Below are positions 1 through 8,119 of a DNA stretch of 39,043 nucleotides, piece after piece. The stretch covers positions 1 through 39,043 of the forward strand of contig JAPPAB010000163.1 of NCBI GenBank assembly GCA_026705765.1. The letters are read 5' to 3'. Below the pieces are notes generated by a model. It was not told where the DNA came from, did not search any database, and saw only the letters and a program-made list of their open reading frames with translations. The number at the start of each line of letters is the position of its first letter. Within the stretch, counting starts at the first letter, position 1. The DNA comes from Gemmatimonadota bacterium. GTDB taxonomy: Bacteria > Latescibacterota > UBA2968. Position numbers and translations under genes: made by a program.

Positions 1-455
1 CACAGACCATTTTGACCAATCCAGAGTTTCTCATTGTCGATGAACCCACCGTAGGACTTGACCCGGAAGAACGCATACGGTTTCGAGGTATTTTGGGACG
101 CTTGAGCAGCGATCGCGCAATTTTGATTTCCACGCATATTGTGGGCGATATTTCAAGCACCTGTGAAGATCTCGCGGTCCTGGATACCGGACGGCTGATC
201 TTTCGCGGTTCTCCCGGAGAACTCATTTCAAAAGCCGATGGGAAAACCTGGGAAGTACAGGTCGATGACGCTGGTTTTGAAATGCTATCGCGCGTGTTTC
301 GCGTAGTCACAGTAAATGTTGAGGGCGACCTGATGCGTTTGCGTATGGTAGGGGATGGCGAGCCACCCGCTGATGCCGAAGCAGTCGCGCCCAATCTCGA
401 AGATGCCTATGTCTATTTTGTCGGAGGCGATACCACAGGCGAAATCGCAGCATAA
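1..455 (+). CDS. ABC transporter ATP-binding protein, C-terminal part (truncated by window edge)
   Basis: This is the C-terminal 150 or so residues of an ABC-type ATPase that would energise an ABC-2 type export permease. The frame is open to the left edge, so the N-terminus and Walker A lie outside the window. Visible are Walker B and D-loop (LIVDEPTVGLDP) and the H-loop (ISTHIVGDI). A C-terminal extension ends in a conserved-looking AVAPNLEDAYVYF motif. The same extension (AVAPTLEDAYLYL) closes the ATPase domain at 12000-12843, so the two are paralogues. The stop is 15 nt before the next gene, the fused permease, which is its likely membrane partner. Whether this ATPase is free-standing or the tail of another fusion cannot be seen. 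Confidence 0.93.
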   Translation, partial: QTILTNPEFLIVDEPTVGLDPEERIRFRGILGRLSSDRAILISTHIVGDISSTCEDLAVLDTGRLIFRGSPGELISKADGKTWEVQVDDAGFEMLSRVFRVVTVNVEGDLMRLRMVGDGEPPADAEAVAPNLEDAYVYFVGGDTTGEIAA

Positions 456-470
456 TTAAGGATTAATACT

Positions 471-3400
471 ATGCTATCTATCTTTCACAATGTATGGGGC
501 GTTGCGCGTTATGAGCGCAAAATGCTCTTGAGAACCACAAAATTCCGTATTTTGGGCGGCCTGGGCATGAGTATTCCCGTTTTACTCGGCATCGGCTTTG
601 CCATAGCAGAAGCCAACGGTGCTGAACTGCCCGTGGGTATTGATTCTTATGTTCCGTTTTTGGTGTACAGTTTCCTGCAGACCATTGTCATAGCATTTAT
701 TGTGGGGGATTTTAGAGCAGCGGATGAACAGGCGCATATTTACGAAGTCGTGGCCGGGCGTCCCATTTCGACAGCGGAACTGGTTGCGGGTAAATATCTG
801 GGCATTGTTAGTGCGCTTGTCTTTTTGAGCCTGGGCGTTCTGCTTCTAACCCTGGGCATTCAGGCTGCAAAAATCAGCATGACGGGCAATCCATTTACAA
901 TAAAACCCTATATCAGCTACCTCGTACTCATGAACCTGCCCGCCCTGATTTTTATGTCTTCTGTGACATTTTTCCTGGGTGCCGTGTTGCGACGGCAAGC
1001 GGCAGTCGCCCTGATTGTGATCGGGTATTTGCTGGCCGTCCTGTTATTCCTGGGCAGGCGATATGACGGCATATACGACTTTGGTGCTTTTTTTACGCCT
1101 CTGTATTATTCCGACCTGATTGGTCTGGCAGATATGACGCAAGTGGGGCTAAAGCGTCTGTTTTACATCTTGCTCGGCATTGGATTTTTTGGCTTTTCGA
1201 TTGATTGGTATCCCCGTCTTGCACATTCCTTAGTCGCGCGGTGGTTTGGCCGCGGCTGCGCGCTGACCGGTTTTGGTCTGGCTGTGGGCCTTTACTTCTA
1301 TATGGATGCAGAAGCATTAGACCGGAAAGCATATCGCCATTCGTTGATCGAGCAACAAGAAACTGTGGCGAATATTCCCGTTGCGGAAATAACCCATTAC
1401 GATCTGGCATTGACGCTTTTGGAAGAGGAGCCGCTTGCTGCCTCTGGCACGATTAGATTGAAAAACCCCCACGAAGCACCGCTCGATACGCTGATTCTTT
1501 TGCTCAATCCCGGCTTTGAAATCCAGAGCCTGATGCGCGGCGATGGCGGCGCAATAACGTGGGATCGTATGGGAAGCGTGATCCGCGTCATACCCGCTAA
1601 CCCCCTGCAATCGGAGCGAGAGCTCGATCTGACATTGGCATACGCGGGCGATATTGACACAGATGGTTTTGATCTCAAACGGGAAAAAGCCAGACCGAAG
1701 CTGCGCAAACGCGAAGGGCCATTTGGAATATTTAATAAAGGATCTTTAACGGCGTGGATTCGCGACAATTCCGTCTTCTTGCCTCCGCGCAGCCGATGGT
1801 ATCCCGTGACAGGCGTTGATTACGGCTATGAAGATACGCGTGCGGTTTCCTTTTCAACGGCAAACTTGCAAATAACATATCCGCAAGGCATCGAAGTCAT
1901 TACTCAGGGACAGGCTGGCAAGACCGACACGCTCGGCACACAGGTAACGCGCCAATGGATCGTCGAAAAACCCGTGCCTGTCCTGTCGCTGAATGCGGGC
2001 GAATACCGCGTTTACCACGCGACCATTCACGATGTCGAATGCGTCCTTTACGCCCATCCATCGCATCTGCGTCCGGTCCGATTTTTTGAAGGTGCCGAAG
2101 AAGAGATTTTGCGTGCACTCGGGCAAATCATGGACGCAATGGAGCAGGAATCGGGCATGAAATACCCCTATACCAGCCTTTCTGTGGTGGAAATTCCCTT
2201 CCACGTTCAATGGTATTACGAAGGCTGGGAAGAAAAGGGCGGGTTGACGCAACCCGGTGTGTTGATGATTGAAGAAGATGTGTTCATGCGGCAGCAATTT
2301 ACCCGCGATTTTAAGCGTTATCAGGAGCGCTCACGCGGCAATCGAGAACCCAAAGATATTAAAAAGGATCTTTTGGTACGCGCGGTTTTTTCGACCTTTT
2401 TTTCCAGAGAAGGAAATTCGGGCAGACAGGGACAGCCCGGCGGGTTATTTCGCAGCCCTGTTGTTCAACTCTGGGCTTATGACAAGCAGTTTGTGGGCGA
2501 ACATTATTCCCTTCTCAAAAAGGGCATGCCCCTGTATCTCCAGAATGATTTGAGTTCCAATATGACTTCTGCTTTTTATTCCAGCCAACGACGCGGTGGT
2601 GGCGGCGACAGGGGGCGTGGGGGTCGCGATGGTCCTGGCGGTCGCGGTGGTCCCGGTGGTCCCGGTGGTCGCTTCGGGTCGGGCGGGGGATCGGGTGCTG
2701 CCTGGGACACATTGATTGCGAAAATGCAACGCAAGTCCTTTGCCGATTTAAATCCCGAAACGCAAGCCGGTCTCTATCGCCAGGTTCTCGACGCCAAGGG
2801 ACCCGCACTTTTTCAAATGATGGAATCTTTTTGGGGTGAGGAAACATTTCGCACGATCTTAGACGACATAGACCACAATCACAAATACGAGGACATTGAT
2901 TTTTCGACCTTTGAGCGCGCGGCTGTGGGCGATACCACAGAAAGTGAAGAGAGCCAAAAATTGCAACGCCTTGTCAACGACTGGATTTTCAGTACAGAAA
3001 TCCCGGGCTATACCCTCACAAGAGTCAAAGCTCTGAAGATGGACGACGGCTTTGGTATGGTGGTCTATCAATTGATTCTGCGGATAAAGAATAGCGAACC
3101 GGGCAGGGGATATGTGCAAATTACGGCGACGGGGCGGGGCGATGAGGCCGTAAAGGGCGTAGAGATTGAAGGTGGACAGGAGATTGAAGTGTCGATGGTT
3201 TTGTGGGAGCAACCCTTCAGGGTGATGGTCGAACCCTTTTTTGCGCGCAATCGGCGCCCTCTGATGTCCCCTGTGCGCGTTCCCGAAGATGTCACAGAGG
3301 GTTTTCCGGTCGCTTATGTCAAAGACGTGACGGGCGAAGAGTCTGGTCCTCTTGAAATTATTGTAGATAATGACGACGATGGATTTTCAATGCCCGTGCG

Positions 3401-3971
3401 GCGTGCAACGCGCTACTTCCGTCCGGGACTCAAAGGCGGCAACTGGCGCGAACAGGGCCTGCCAATGGCTTTCGGACGATTTGAGACAAACTATCGAAGA
3501 AAGTCTCAAGGGGATGGTGCACAGCCTGCGGTTTGGGCAGCGCAAATGCCCAGAGACGGCGAGTTTGATGTAAGTTTCTATTTTGTCGATCCCGCAATGG
3601 CCAGGCGCATTCGAATTGCATCGACCTTTACACTCACTATTTTTTATGGGGGCAAAGCCGATACGCTCGAAATAGAACGCGACCAGATGAAAGCGGGATG
3701 GAATTATCTGGGGCGATACAAATTTGCCGAGGGCGAAGAAGCCGCAGTCGAATTATCTGACCGCGCAGAAGGGCGAGGGGGGCTCTATGCCGATGCCGTG
3801 CGATGGCGTTTTTTTGATCCGGAAAACCCCGATGCCTACGAAGATGAAATGCCCACCTTTACTGGACGCGGCAGAGGTGGACCAGGTGGTGGGCCTGGAG
3901 GACGCGGCGGCGGGGATGGTAGGCGAGGTCCTGGTGGTAATAGAGGTGGCGGCGGGTTTTTGGGCTTTTAA
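471..3971 (+). CDS. ABC-2 type permease fused to a degenerate M1-aminopeptidase-like domain
   Basis: The 1166-residue protein starts at ATG after an AAGGA-type site. The first 280 or so residues hold about seven hydrophobic segments (roughly 28-46, 60-82, 105-128, 145-170, 172-193, 228-245, 262-281), in the style of ABC-2 export permeases. The rest looks like the extracytoplasmic M1-peptidase-type module known from ABC permease/M1 fusions, including the region around residues 420-600 (YPYTSLSVVEIPF, EGWEEKGGL). However, no HExxH zinc motif or GAMEN-like motif is present anywhere, so peptidase activity is unlikely. A Gly/Arg-rich tract sits at residues 705-743, near where the active site should be, and a second forms the C-terminus (1132-1166). 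Its ATPase is probably the gene just upstream. The permease call is firm; the M1 relationship is inferred from overall resemblance. Confidence 0.8.
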   Translation: MLSIFHNVWGVARYERKMLLRTTKFRILGGLGMSIPVLLGIGFAIAEANGAELPVGIDSYVPFLVYSFLQTIVIAFIVGDFRAADEQAHIYEVVAGRPISTAELVAGKYLGIVSALVFLSLGVLLLTLGIQAAKISMTGNPFTIKPYISYLVLMNLPALIFMSSVTFFLGAVLRRQAAVALIVIGYLLAVLLFLGRRYDGIYDFGAFFTPLYYSDLIGLADMTQVGLKRLFYILLGIGFFGFSIDWYPRLAHSLVARWFGRGCALTGFGLAVGLYFYMDAEALDRKAYRHSLIEQQETVANIPVAEITHYDLALTLLEEEPLAASGTIRLKNPHEAPLDTLILLLNPGFEIQSLMRGDGGAITWDRMGSVIRVIPANPLQSERELDLTLAYAGDIDTDGFDLKREKARPKLRKREGPFGIFNKGSLTAWIRDNSVFLPPRSRWYPVTGVDYGYEDTRAVSFSTANLQITYPQGIEVITQGQAGKTDTLGTQVTRQWIVEKPVPVLSLNAGEYRVYHATIHDVECVLYAHPSHLRPVRFFEGAEEEILRALGQIMDAMEQESGMKYPYTSLSVVEIPFHVQWYYEGWEEKGGLTQPGVLMIEEDVFMRQQFTRDFKRYQERSRGNREPKDIKKDLLVRAVFSTFFSREGNSGRQGQPGGLFRSPVVQLWAYDKQFVGEHYSLLKKGMPLYLQNDLSSNMTSAFYSSQRRGGGGDRGRGGRDGPGGRGGPGGPGGRFGSGGGSGAAWDTLIAKMQRKSFADLNPETQAGLYRQVLDAKGPALFQMMESFWGEETFRTILDDIDHNHKYEDIDFSTFERAAVGDTTESEESQKLQRLVNDWIFSTEIPGYTLTRVKALKMDDGFGMVVYQLILRIKNSEPGRGYVQITATGRGDEAVKGVEIEGGQEIEVSMVLWEQPFRVMVEPFFARNRRPLMSPVRVPEDVTEGFPVAYVKDVTGEESGPLEIIVDNDDDGFSMPVRRATRYFRPGLKGGNWREQGLPMAFGRFETNYRRKSQGDGAQPAVWAAQMPRDGEFDVSFYFVDPAMARRIRIASTFTLTIFYGGKADTLEIERDQMKAGWNYLGRYKFAEGEEAAVELSDRAEGRGGLYADAVRWRFFDPENPDAYEDEMPTFTGRGRGGPGGGPGGRGGGDGRRGPGGNRGGGGFLGF

Positions 3972-3989
3972 TTTAACGGAGGGATAGAC

Positions 3990-5057
3990 GTGAAGTTTGA
4001 TTTTTGCTCAAAATTTCTATTGGCAATTGTTCTTTGTGGGATAGTCGCCTGTGATCAGCAGGCGGAACAGCGCACCGTTGATCTGACGGTTCCGGTCACT
4101 GTTCAATCCGTAGAGACGGGAACAATCGAATCTATTGTGACGGCGACAGGAACCCTCAGGCCAGTGCGCGAAGCCCAGATTACAACGGAGATTCGGGGGA
4201 GTCTGTACTGGAGCAAAGGGCGTAATAACCGCTTGCTCGCCAAGGGTTCGGAGGTTAGAAGGGGGCAGACTATAGCCAGGCTCGACAGCGACGAATGGGT
4301 TGTTGGCGCGCGGGTAGAAGCTCGCAAACTGGCGGTTGAAACAGCCAAGCGAACACTAAAAGAGCAGGAAACCCTGTTTAGCAGGCAACTGGCTACGGAA
4401 ATGGACGTCGAAAGTGCGCGTAGAGCCTGGGCCGATGCAGAAGCCAATTATCAGGATGCCCTCATCAAAATCGACAAGACCAAACTTTTAGCCCCCATTC
4501 AGGGCGTAATGTCGGAACTCGCGGATATTACACAGGGAACGCTGGTGACGCCGAATACCGCAATCGCAAAAATTATGGATTATTCACAGGTATTTGTGGA
4601 TCTGAAAATTCCCAATGCCCAGATTATCAATGTGAAATTGGGCCAGGGCATCCGCGTGAGCAATTACGCTTTGCCCGAAGAAGTTTTTGAGGGCGAGATT
4701 GTCGAGATGGATCCGGCTATTGATCCGGTTACGCGTACAGTTCGGGTCGTCGGTATGGTCGATAATCCCGACTTGTTGTTGCGAGCAGGCATGTTTGTCA
4801 AAGCGGAAATCGTTACGGAGTCGCGGCAAAATGTCGTACTTATTGCGCGCAATCTCGTTTTGCGGCGGAGAAATCAGAAGGTCGTTTTTGTTGAAGAAGA
4901 AGGCCGCGCACAACAACGCGAAGTCGAAACCGGATTGGAAGACCGCGATCGCGTGGAAATTGTGGTTGGCCTTGAACCGGGAGACCAGTTGATCACGAGC
5001 AATTACGAAACACTAAGGCCGCGTACCCGGGTGCGGGTCACGGGAGATAGACGATGA
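3990..5057 (+). CDS. RND efflux periplasmic adaptor (membrane fusion) lipoprotein
   Basis: This 355-residue HlyD/AcrA-type adaptor couples an inner-membrane pump to an outer-membrane channel. It starts at GTG, with GGAGGG a few bases upstream. The N-terminus is a lipoprotein signal with a lipobox-like GIVAC and Cys21 as the predicted lipidated residue. Next come a biotinyl-lipoyl-like half (about 35-85), a short alpha-hairpin (about 105-155, coiled-coil character), the second lipoyl half, a beta-barrel region (about 195-275, including DPAIDPVTRTVRV) and a membrane-proximal domain. It overlaps the following RND gene by four bases (ATGA), which implies translational coupling. It probably serves one or both RND proteins downstream. 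No TolC-like outer-membrane gene is present in the window. Confidence 0.93.
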   Translation: MKFDFCSKFLLAIVLCGIVACDQQAEQRTVDLTVPVTVQSVETGTIESIVTATGTLRPVREAQITTEIRGSLYWSKGRNNRLLAKGSEVRRGQTIARLDSDEWVVGARVEARKLAVETAKRTLKEQETLFSRQLATEMDVESARRAWADAEANYQDALIKIDKTKLLAPIQGVMSELADITQGTLVTPNTAIAKIMDYSQVFVDLKIPNAQIINVKLGQGIRVSNYALPEEVFEGEIVEMDPAIDPVTRTVRVVGMVDNPDLLLRAGMFVKAEIVTESRQNVVLIARNLVLRRRNQKVVFVEEEGRAQQREVETGLEDRDRVEIVVGLEPGDQLITSNYETLRPRTRVRVTGDRR

Positions 5058-8000
5058 ATTTGCCTGAATTTTCAACGCGATATCCCGTGACAATTGCCAT
5101 GGCGACCCTCGCTGTGGTGTTGCTCGGATGGATATCGCTGGACGGTTTGGGCACTGATCTCTTGCCGGATCTTCAGACGCCTGTCGTCACCATAGACCTG
5201 ACAGCACCGGGCAAATCGCCTGTCGAGATCGAAGAAAGCTATACGCGCCGTCTCGAGCGCGATGTGAGCACGATTAACGGCGTCAAGCGCGTATATTCGA
5301 TTACCCGCTCGGGGCAAGCCGTGGTCATTGCGGAATTTGCCTGGGATGCGGACATGGATTATGGGTTGCTCGACGTGCAAAAAAGAGTGGGGCGCTATGC
5401 GGCAAATGAAGATGTGACGCAACTGGATGTGACGCGAGAAGACCCGCTCGCGCTTGCGGTGATGCGCATTGCGATTACAGCCGACGAAAACACCGAACTC
5501 GACGCATTGATGGGTACGGTAGAATTGTTGATCAAACCCAAATTGGAAGCCCTCGATGGCGTGGCGTCTGCCGAGGTGGAAGGGGGGGCAGAAAAGGAAG
5601 TGCGCGTTACACTCGACCCCTATTTGCTCGAAGCGTTTGGACTTTCATCCGATGCGGTCATCAATCGCATCGCACAGGCAAATGCCGATGTATCCGGAGG
5701 TACGCTCAGAGAAAATCAGCAGTCGTATCTGGTCAAAGCCCTCGGTCGTTTAGATGACATAAACGATGTGCGGGAAGTCATCGTGGGAGAAAGGCGCGGA
5801 GGAGGGGGCACAGTTTCTGGCGATCGCGTTCCGGTGCGCGTGCACAACGTGGGCACGGTTGACCTGGAATATCAAGAGCGAGAAACCATCGTGCGCCTCG
5901 ACGGACGGGAATGCGTTGGCCTCGCCATTTACAAAGAAGCCGGCAGCAATACAGTCGCCGTGGTCAATATAGTATTGGATGCGATAGATGATATCGAAGC
6001 AGACCTGAGCGGCATGCAGTTCACAACCGTCGAAAACCAGGCGCGATTTGTCGAAGATGCCATAGGCGAAGTCGAAACATCTGCCATCCACGGGGCGATT
6101 TTGGCGATTTTTGTGCTTTTGATCGCGTTGCGGAGTTGGACGGTGACACTGGTAATTGGGTTGGCGATTCCCATTTCCGTATTGGCGACATTCACGCTTA
6201 TGTACTTTGAGGGTTTGACCCTGAATATTATGACACTGGGTGGGTTGGCTCTGGGCGCGGGCATGCTTGTTGACAATGCCATTGTGGTTATTGAGAATAT
6301 TTATCGTCACCTGGAAAGCGGCGAGGATGCGCGCACGGCATCGAGCCGCGGCGCATCTGAAGTTGGCGTGGCAATTCTGGCGTCAACGCTGACGACCGTG
6401 GCTGTTTTTTTGCCCATTGTCTATTTGCAGGGGCTGGCGGGCAAACTCTTTGTGGATCAGGCGTGGACCGTTGCATTTTCGCTGCTGTCTTCACTGGTTG
6501 TGGCAATGACGACGATTCCGATGCTGACGTCACGCATTTTTAGACGGTTGAATACGACGCACAAAACGACTGTTCGGTCGGACAAATACTATCGGTTTCT
6601 CAATGGTATTTTAAACCACAAACCCATCATGCTTGTCGTCGTGCTGCTCATTCTGGGTGGAACGGGATATATCGCCCGCGAGTTGCAGACCGAATTTATC
6701 CCACGCGAGGATCAGGGATTGTTTCAAATTGACCTCACTTTGCCCGAAGGCTCGCGTGTGGAACTGAGCGATCAGGTCGCCCTGCACGCCAAAGAGATTG
6801 TCGAAAGCGTTGGCGGAAGCGATGTGGCGCATGTGTACGCGCTGACCGGCCTCAATCCCGCTCTGGTATCGAGCGGAGGCGAACCGACGGGGCCCAACCG
6901 CGCGACCCTATCGGTAGCATTGCACACACAGCGGTCGCGCAGCGTGAGCGAATTGGTGCGCGACCTGGATCCTATTTTGAGTGCCATGCCCGATATCGAA
7001 GTGAAATACAAGCTGCACGAAACCGCACTCGAAGGCGTGATGGGCGGGCAAGAAGCACCCATTCAGGTCGAAGTGTCTGGAGAAAATCTCGATATTTTGG
7101 CACGCATCACCAAAGAGCTCCAGACGCGGATCGAGGGTCTTCCTTCGGTGTACAATGTGCGCACGAGTTTTCAGGGCGGGCAGCCAGAAATCGATCTGGC
7201 GATTCGCGATGAGGTAGCGGCGGCATTCGGATTGACCACGCAGACCATCAGCCGCACACTGGAAAGACAACTGTCGGGAGAAGTTGCTGGCGAACTGTCA
7301 AAAGATCAGCGCACAAGGGATATCCGGGTAAAATATCGAGATGTCGATCTGCGCGAACTCCACACCATGCAAATTGAGGGATCAGACGGCGCAATCCTGA
7401 CATTGGGGGATATTGCCGAACTCAATATTATTGAAGGTCCCCGCGAAATTTTGCGAGAAGATCAGCGGCGCGTGGGGCGCATTACGGGGTATCTCACAGA
7501 AGGGCGTATTTTAAGTGAAGCCGTTGCCGACGTACGCGCCATCATGCAGGAAATGGTTGTGCCGTCGGGGTATCGCGTTGAAATTGGCGGGGAAGAGCGC
7601 GAGCGCGCAGCGTCATTTGAAAGTCTCAAATTCGCACTCCTGCTTTCAATTGTGCTGGTCTATATGGTTATGGCATCGCTGTTTGAATCCACGCTCCATC
7701 CGTTTACCGTCATGTTTTCCGTTCCACTAGCCGGCGTCGGCGTAATATTTGGATTCTATTTTTTGGGCGAACCGCTCAGTGTGATGGCTTATATCGGCAT
7801 TATTATGCTGGGTGGTATTGCGGTCAACGATGCGATCATTCTCGTGGATCGCATTAATCAACTCAGGCAAGCTGGCCTGACGTTGCGAGAAGCGATTCTA
7901 CAGGGCGGGCAGGACCGCTTGCGTCCCATTATGATGACGAGTGCGACGACTATTCTCGCCCTGCTGCCCATGGCACTCGGCTTTGGCGAGGGGGCAAAAT

Positions 8001-8119
8001 TGCGCGCGCCTATGGCTATAGCCGTCATTGCCGGATTGGTGACATCGACATTGATGACCTTACTCGTGATACCTACCATGTATGAACTGATTGATCGCCT
8101 CCGGAGGAAATCCACGTGA
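5054..8119 (+). CDS. RND-family efflux transporter permease (AcrB/HAE1-like)
   Basis: This 1021-residue inner-membrane pump has the normal AcrB-like length and layout: TM1 (about 13-31), a first porter region, TM2-6 (about 335-495), TM7 (about 522-540), a second porter region, and TM8-12 (about 860-1010). TM4 carries LVDNAIVVIENIY, where AcrB has two consecutive Asp; here the pair is Asp-Asn. TM10 carries GGIAVNDAIILVDRI, with no Lys at the AcrB Lys940 position. Both are seen in many non-AcrB RND proteins, so proton coupling is expected but by a variant relay. It is translationally coupled to the adaptor upstream, and its stop overlaps the GTG of the next RND gene (GTGA). The substrate is unknown. 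Confidence 0.95.
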   Translation: MNLPEFSTRYPVTIAMATLAVVLLGWISLDGLGTDLLPDLQTPVVTIDLTAPGKSPVEIEESYTRRLERDVSTINGVKRVYSITRSGQAVVIAEFAWDADMDYGLLDVQKRVGRYAANEDVTQLDVTREDPLALAVMRIAITADENTELDALMGTVELLIKPKLEALDGVASAEVEGGAEKEVRVTLDPYLLEAFGLSSDAVINRIAQANADVSGGTLRENQQSYLVKALGRLDDINDVREVIVGERRGGGGTVSGDRVPVRVHNVGTVDLEYQERETIVRLDGRECVGLAIYKEAGSNTVAVVNIVLDAIDDIEADLSGMQFTTVENQARFVEDAIGEVETSAIHGAILAIFVLLIALRSWTVTLVIGLAIPISVLATFTLMYFEGLTLNIMTLGGLALGAGMLVDNAIVVIENIYRHLESGEDARTASSRGASEVGVAILASTLTTVAVFLPIVYLQGLAGKLFVDQAWTVAFSLLSSLVVAMTTIPMLTSRIFRRLNTTHKTTVRSDKYYRFLNGILNHKPIMLVVVLLILGGTGYIARELQTEFIPREDQGLFQIDLTLPEGSRVELSDQVALHAKEIVESVGGSDVAHVYALTGLNPALVSSGGEPTGPNRATLSVALHTQRSRSVSELVRDLDPILSAMPDIEVKYKLHETALEGVMGGQEAPIQVEVSGENLDILARITKELQTRIEGLPSVYNVRTSFQGGQPEIDLAIRDEVAAAFGLTTQTISRTLERQLSGEVAGELSKDQRTRDIRVKYRDVDLRELHTMQIEGSDGAILTLGDIAELNIIEGPREILREDQRRVGRITGYLTEGRILSEAVADVRAIMQEMVVPSGYRVEIGGEERERAASFESLKFALLLSIVLVYMVMASLFESTLHPFTVMFSVPLAGVGVIFGFYFLGEPLSVMAYIGIIMLGGIAVNDAIILVDRINQLRQAGLTLREAILQGGQDRLRPIMMTSATTILALLPMALGFGEGAKLRAPMAIAVIAGLVTSTLMTLLVIPTMYELIDRLRRKST

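Noticed and set aside
2587..2700. Short tandem DNA repeats that could suggest a CRISPR or a mobile element end
   Set aside because: They are 9-nt codon repeats for Gly/Pro within an open coding frame, with no spacers or terminal inverted repeats.
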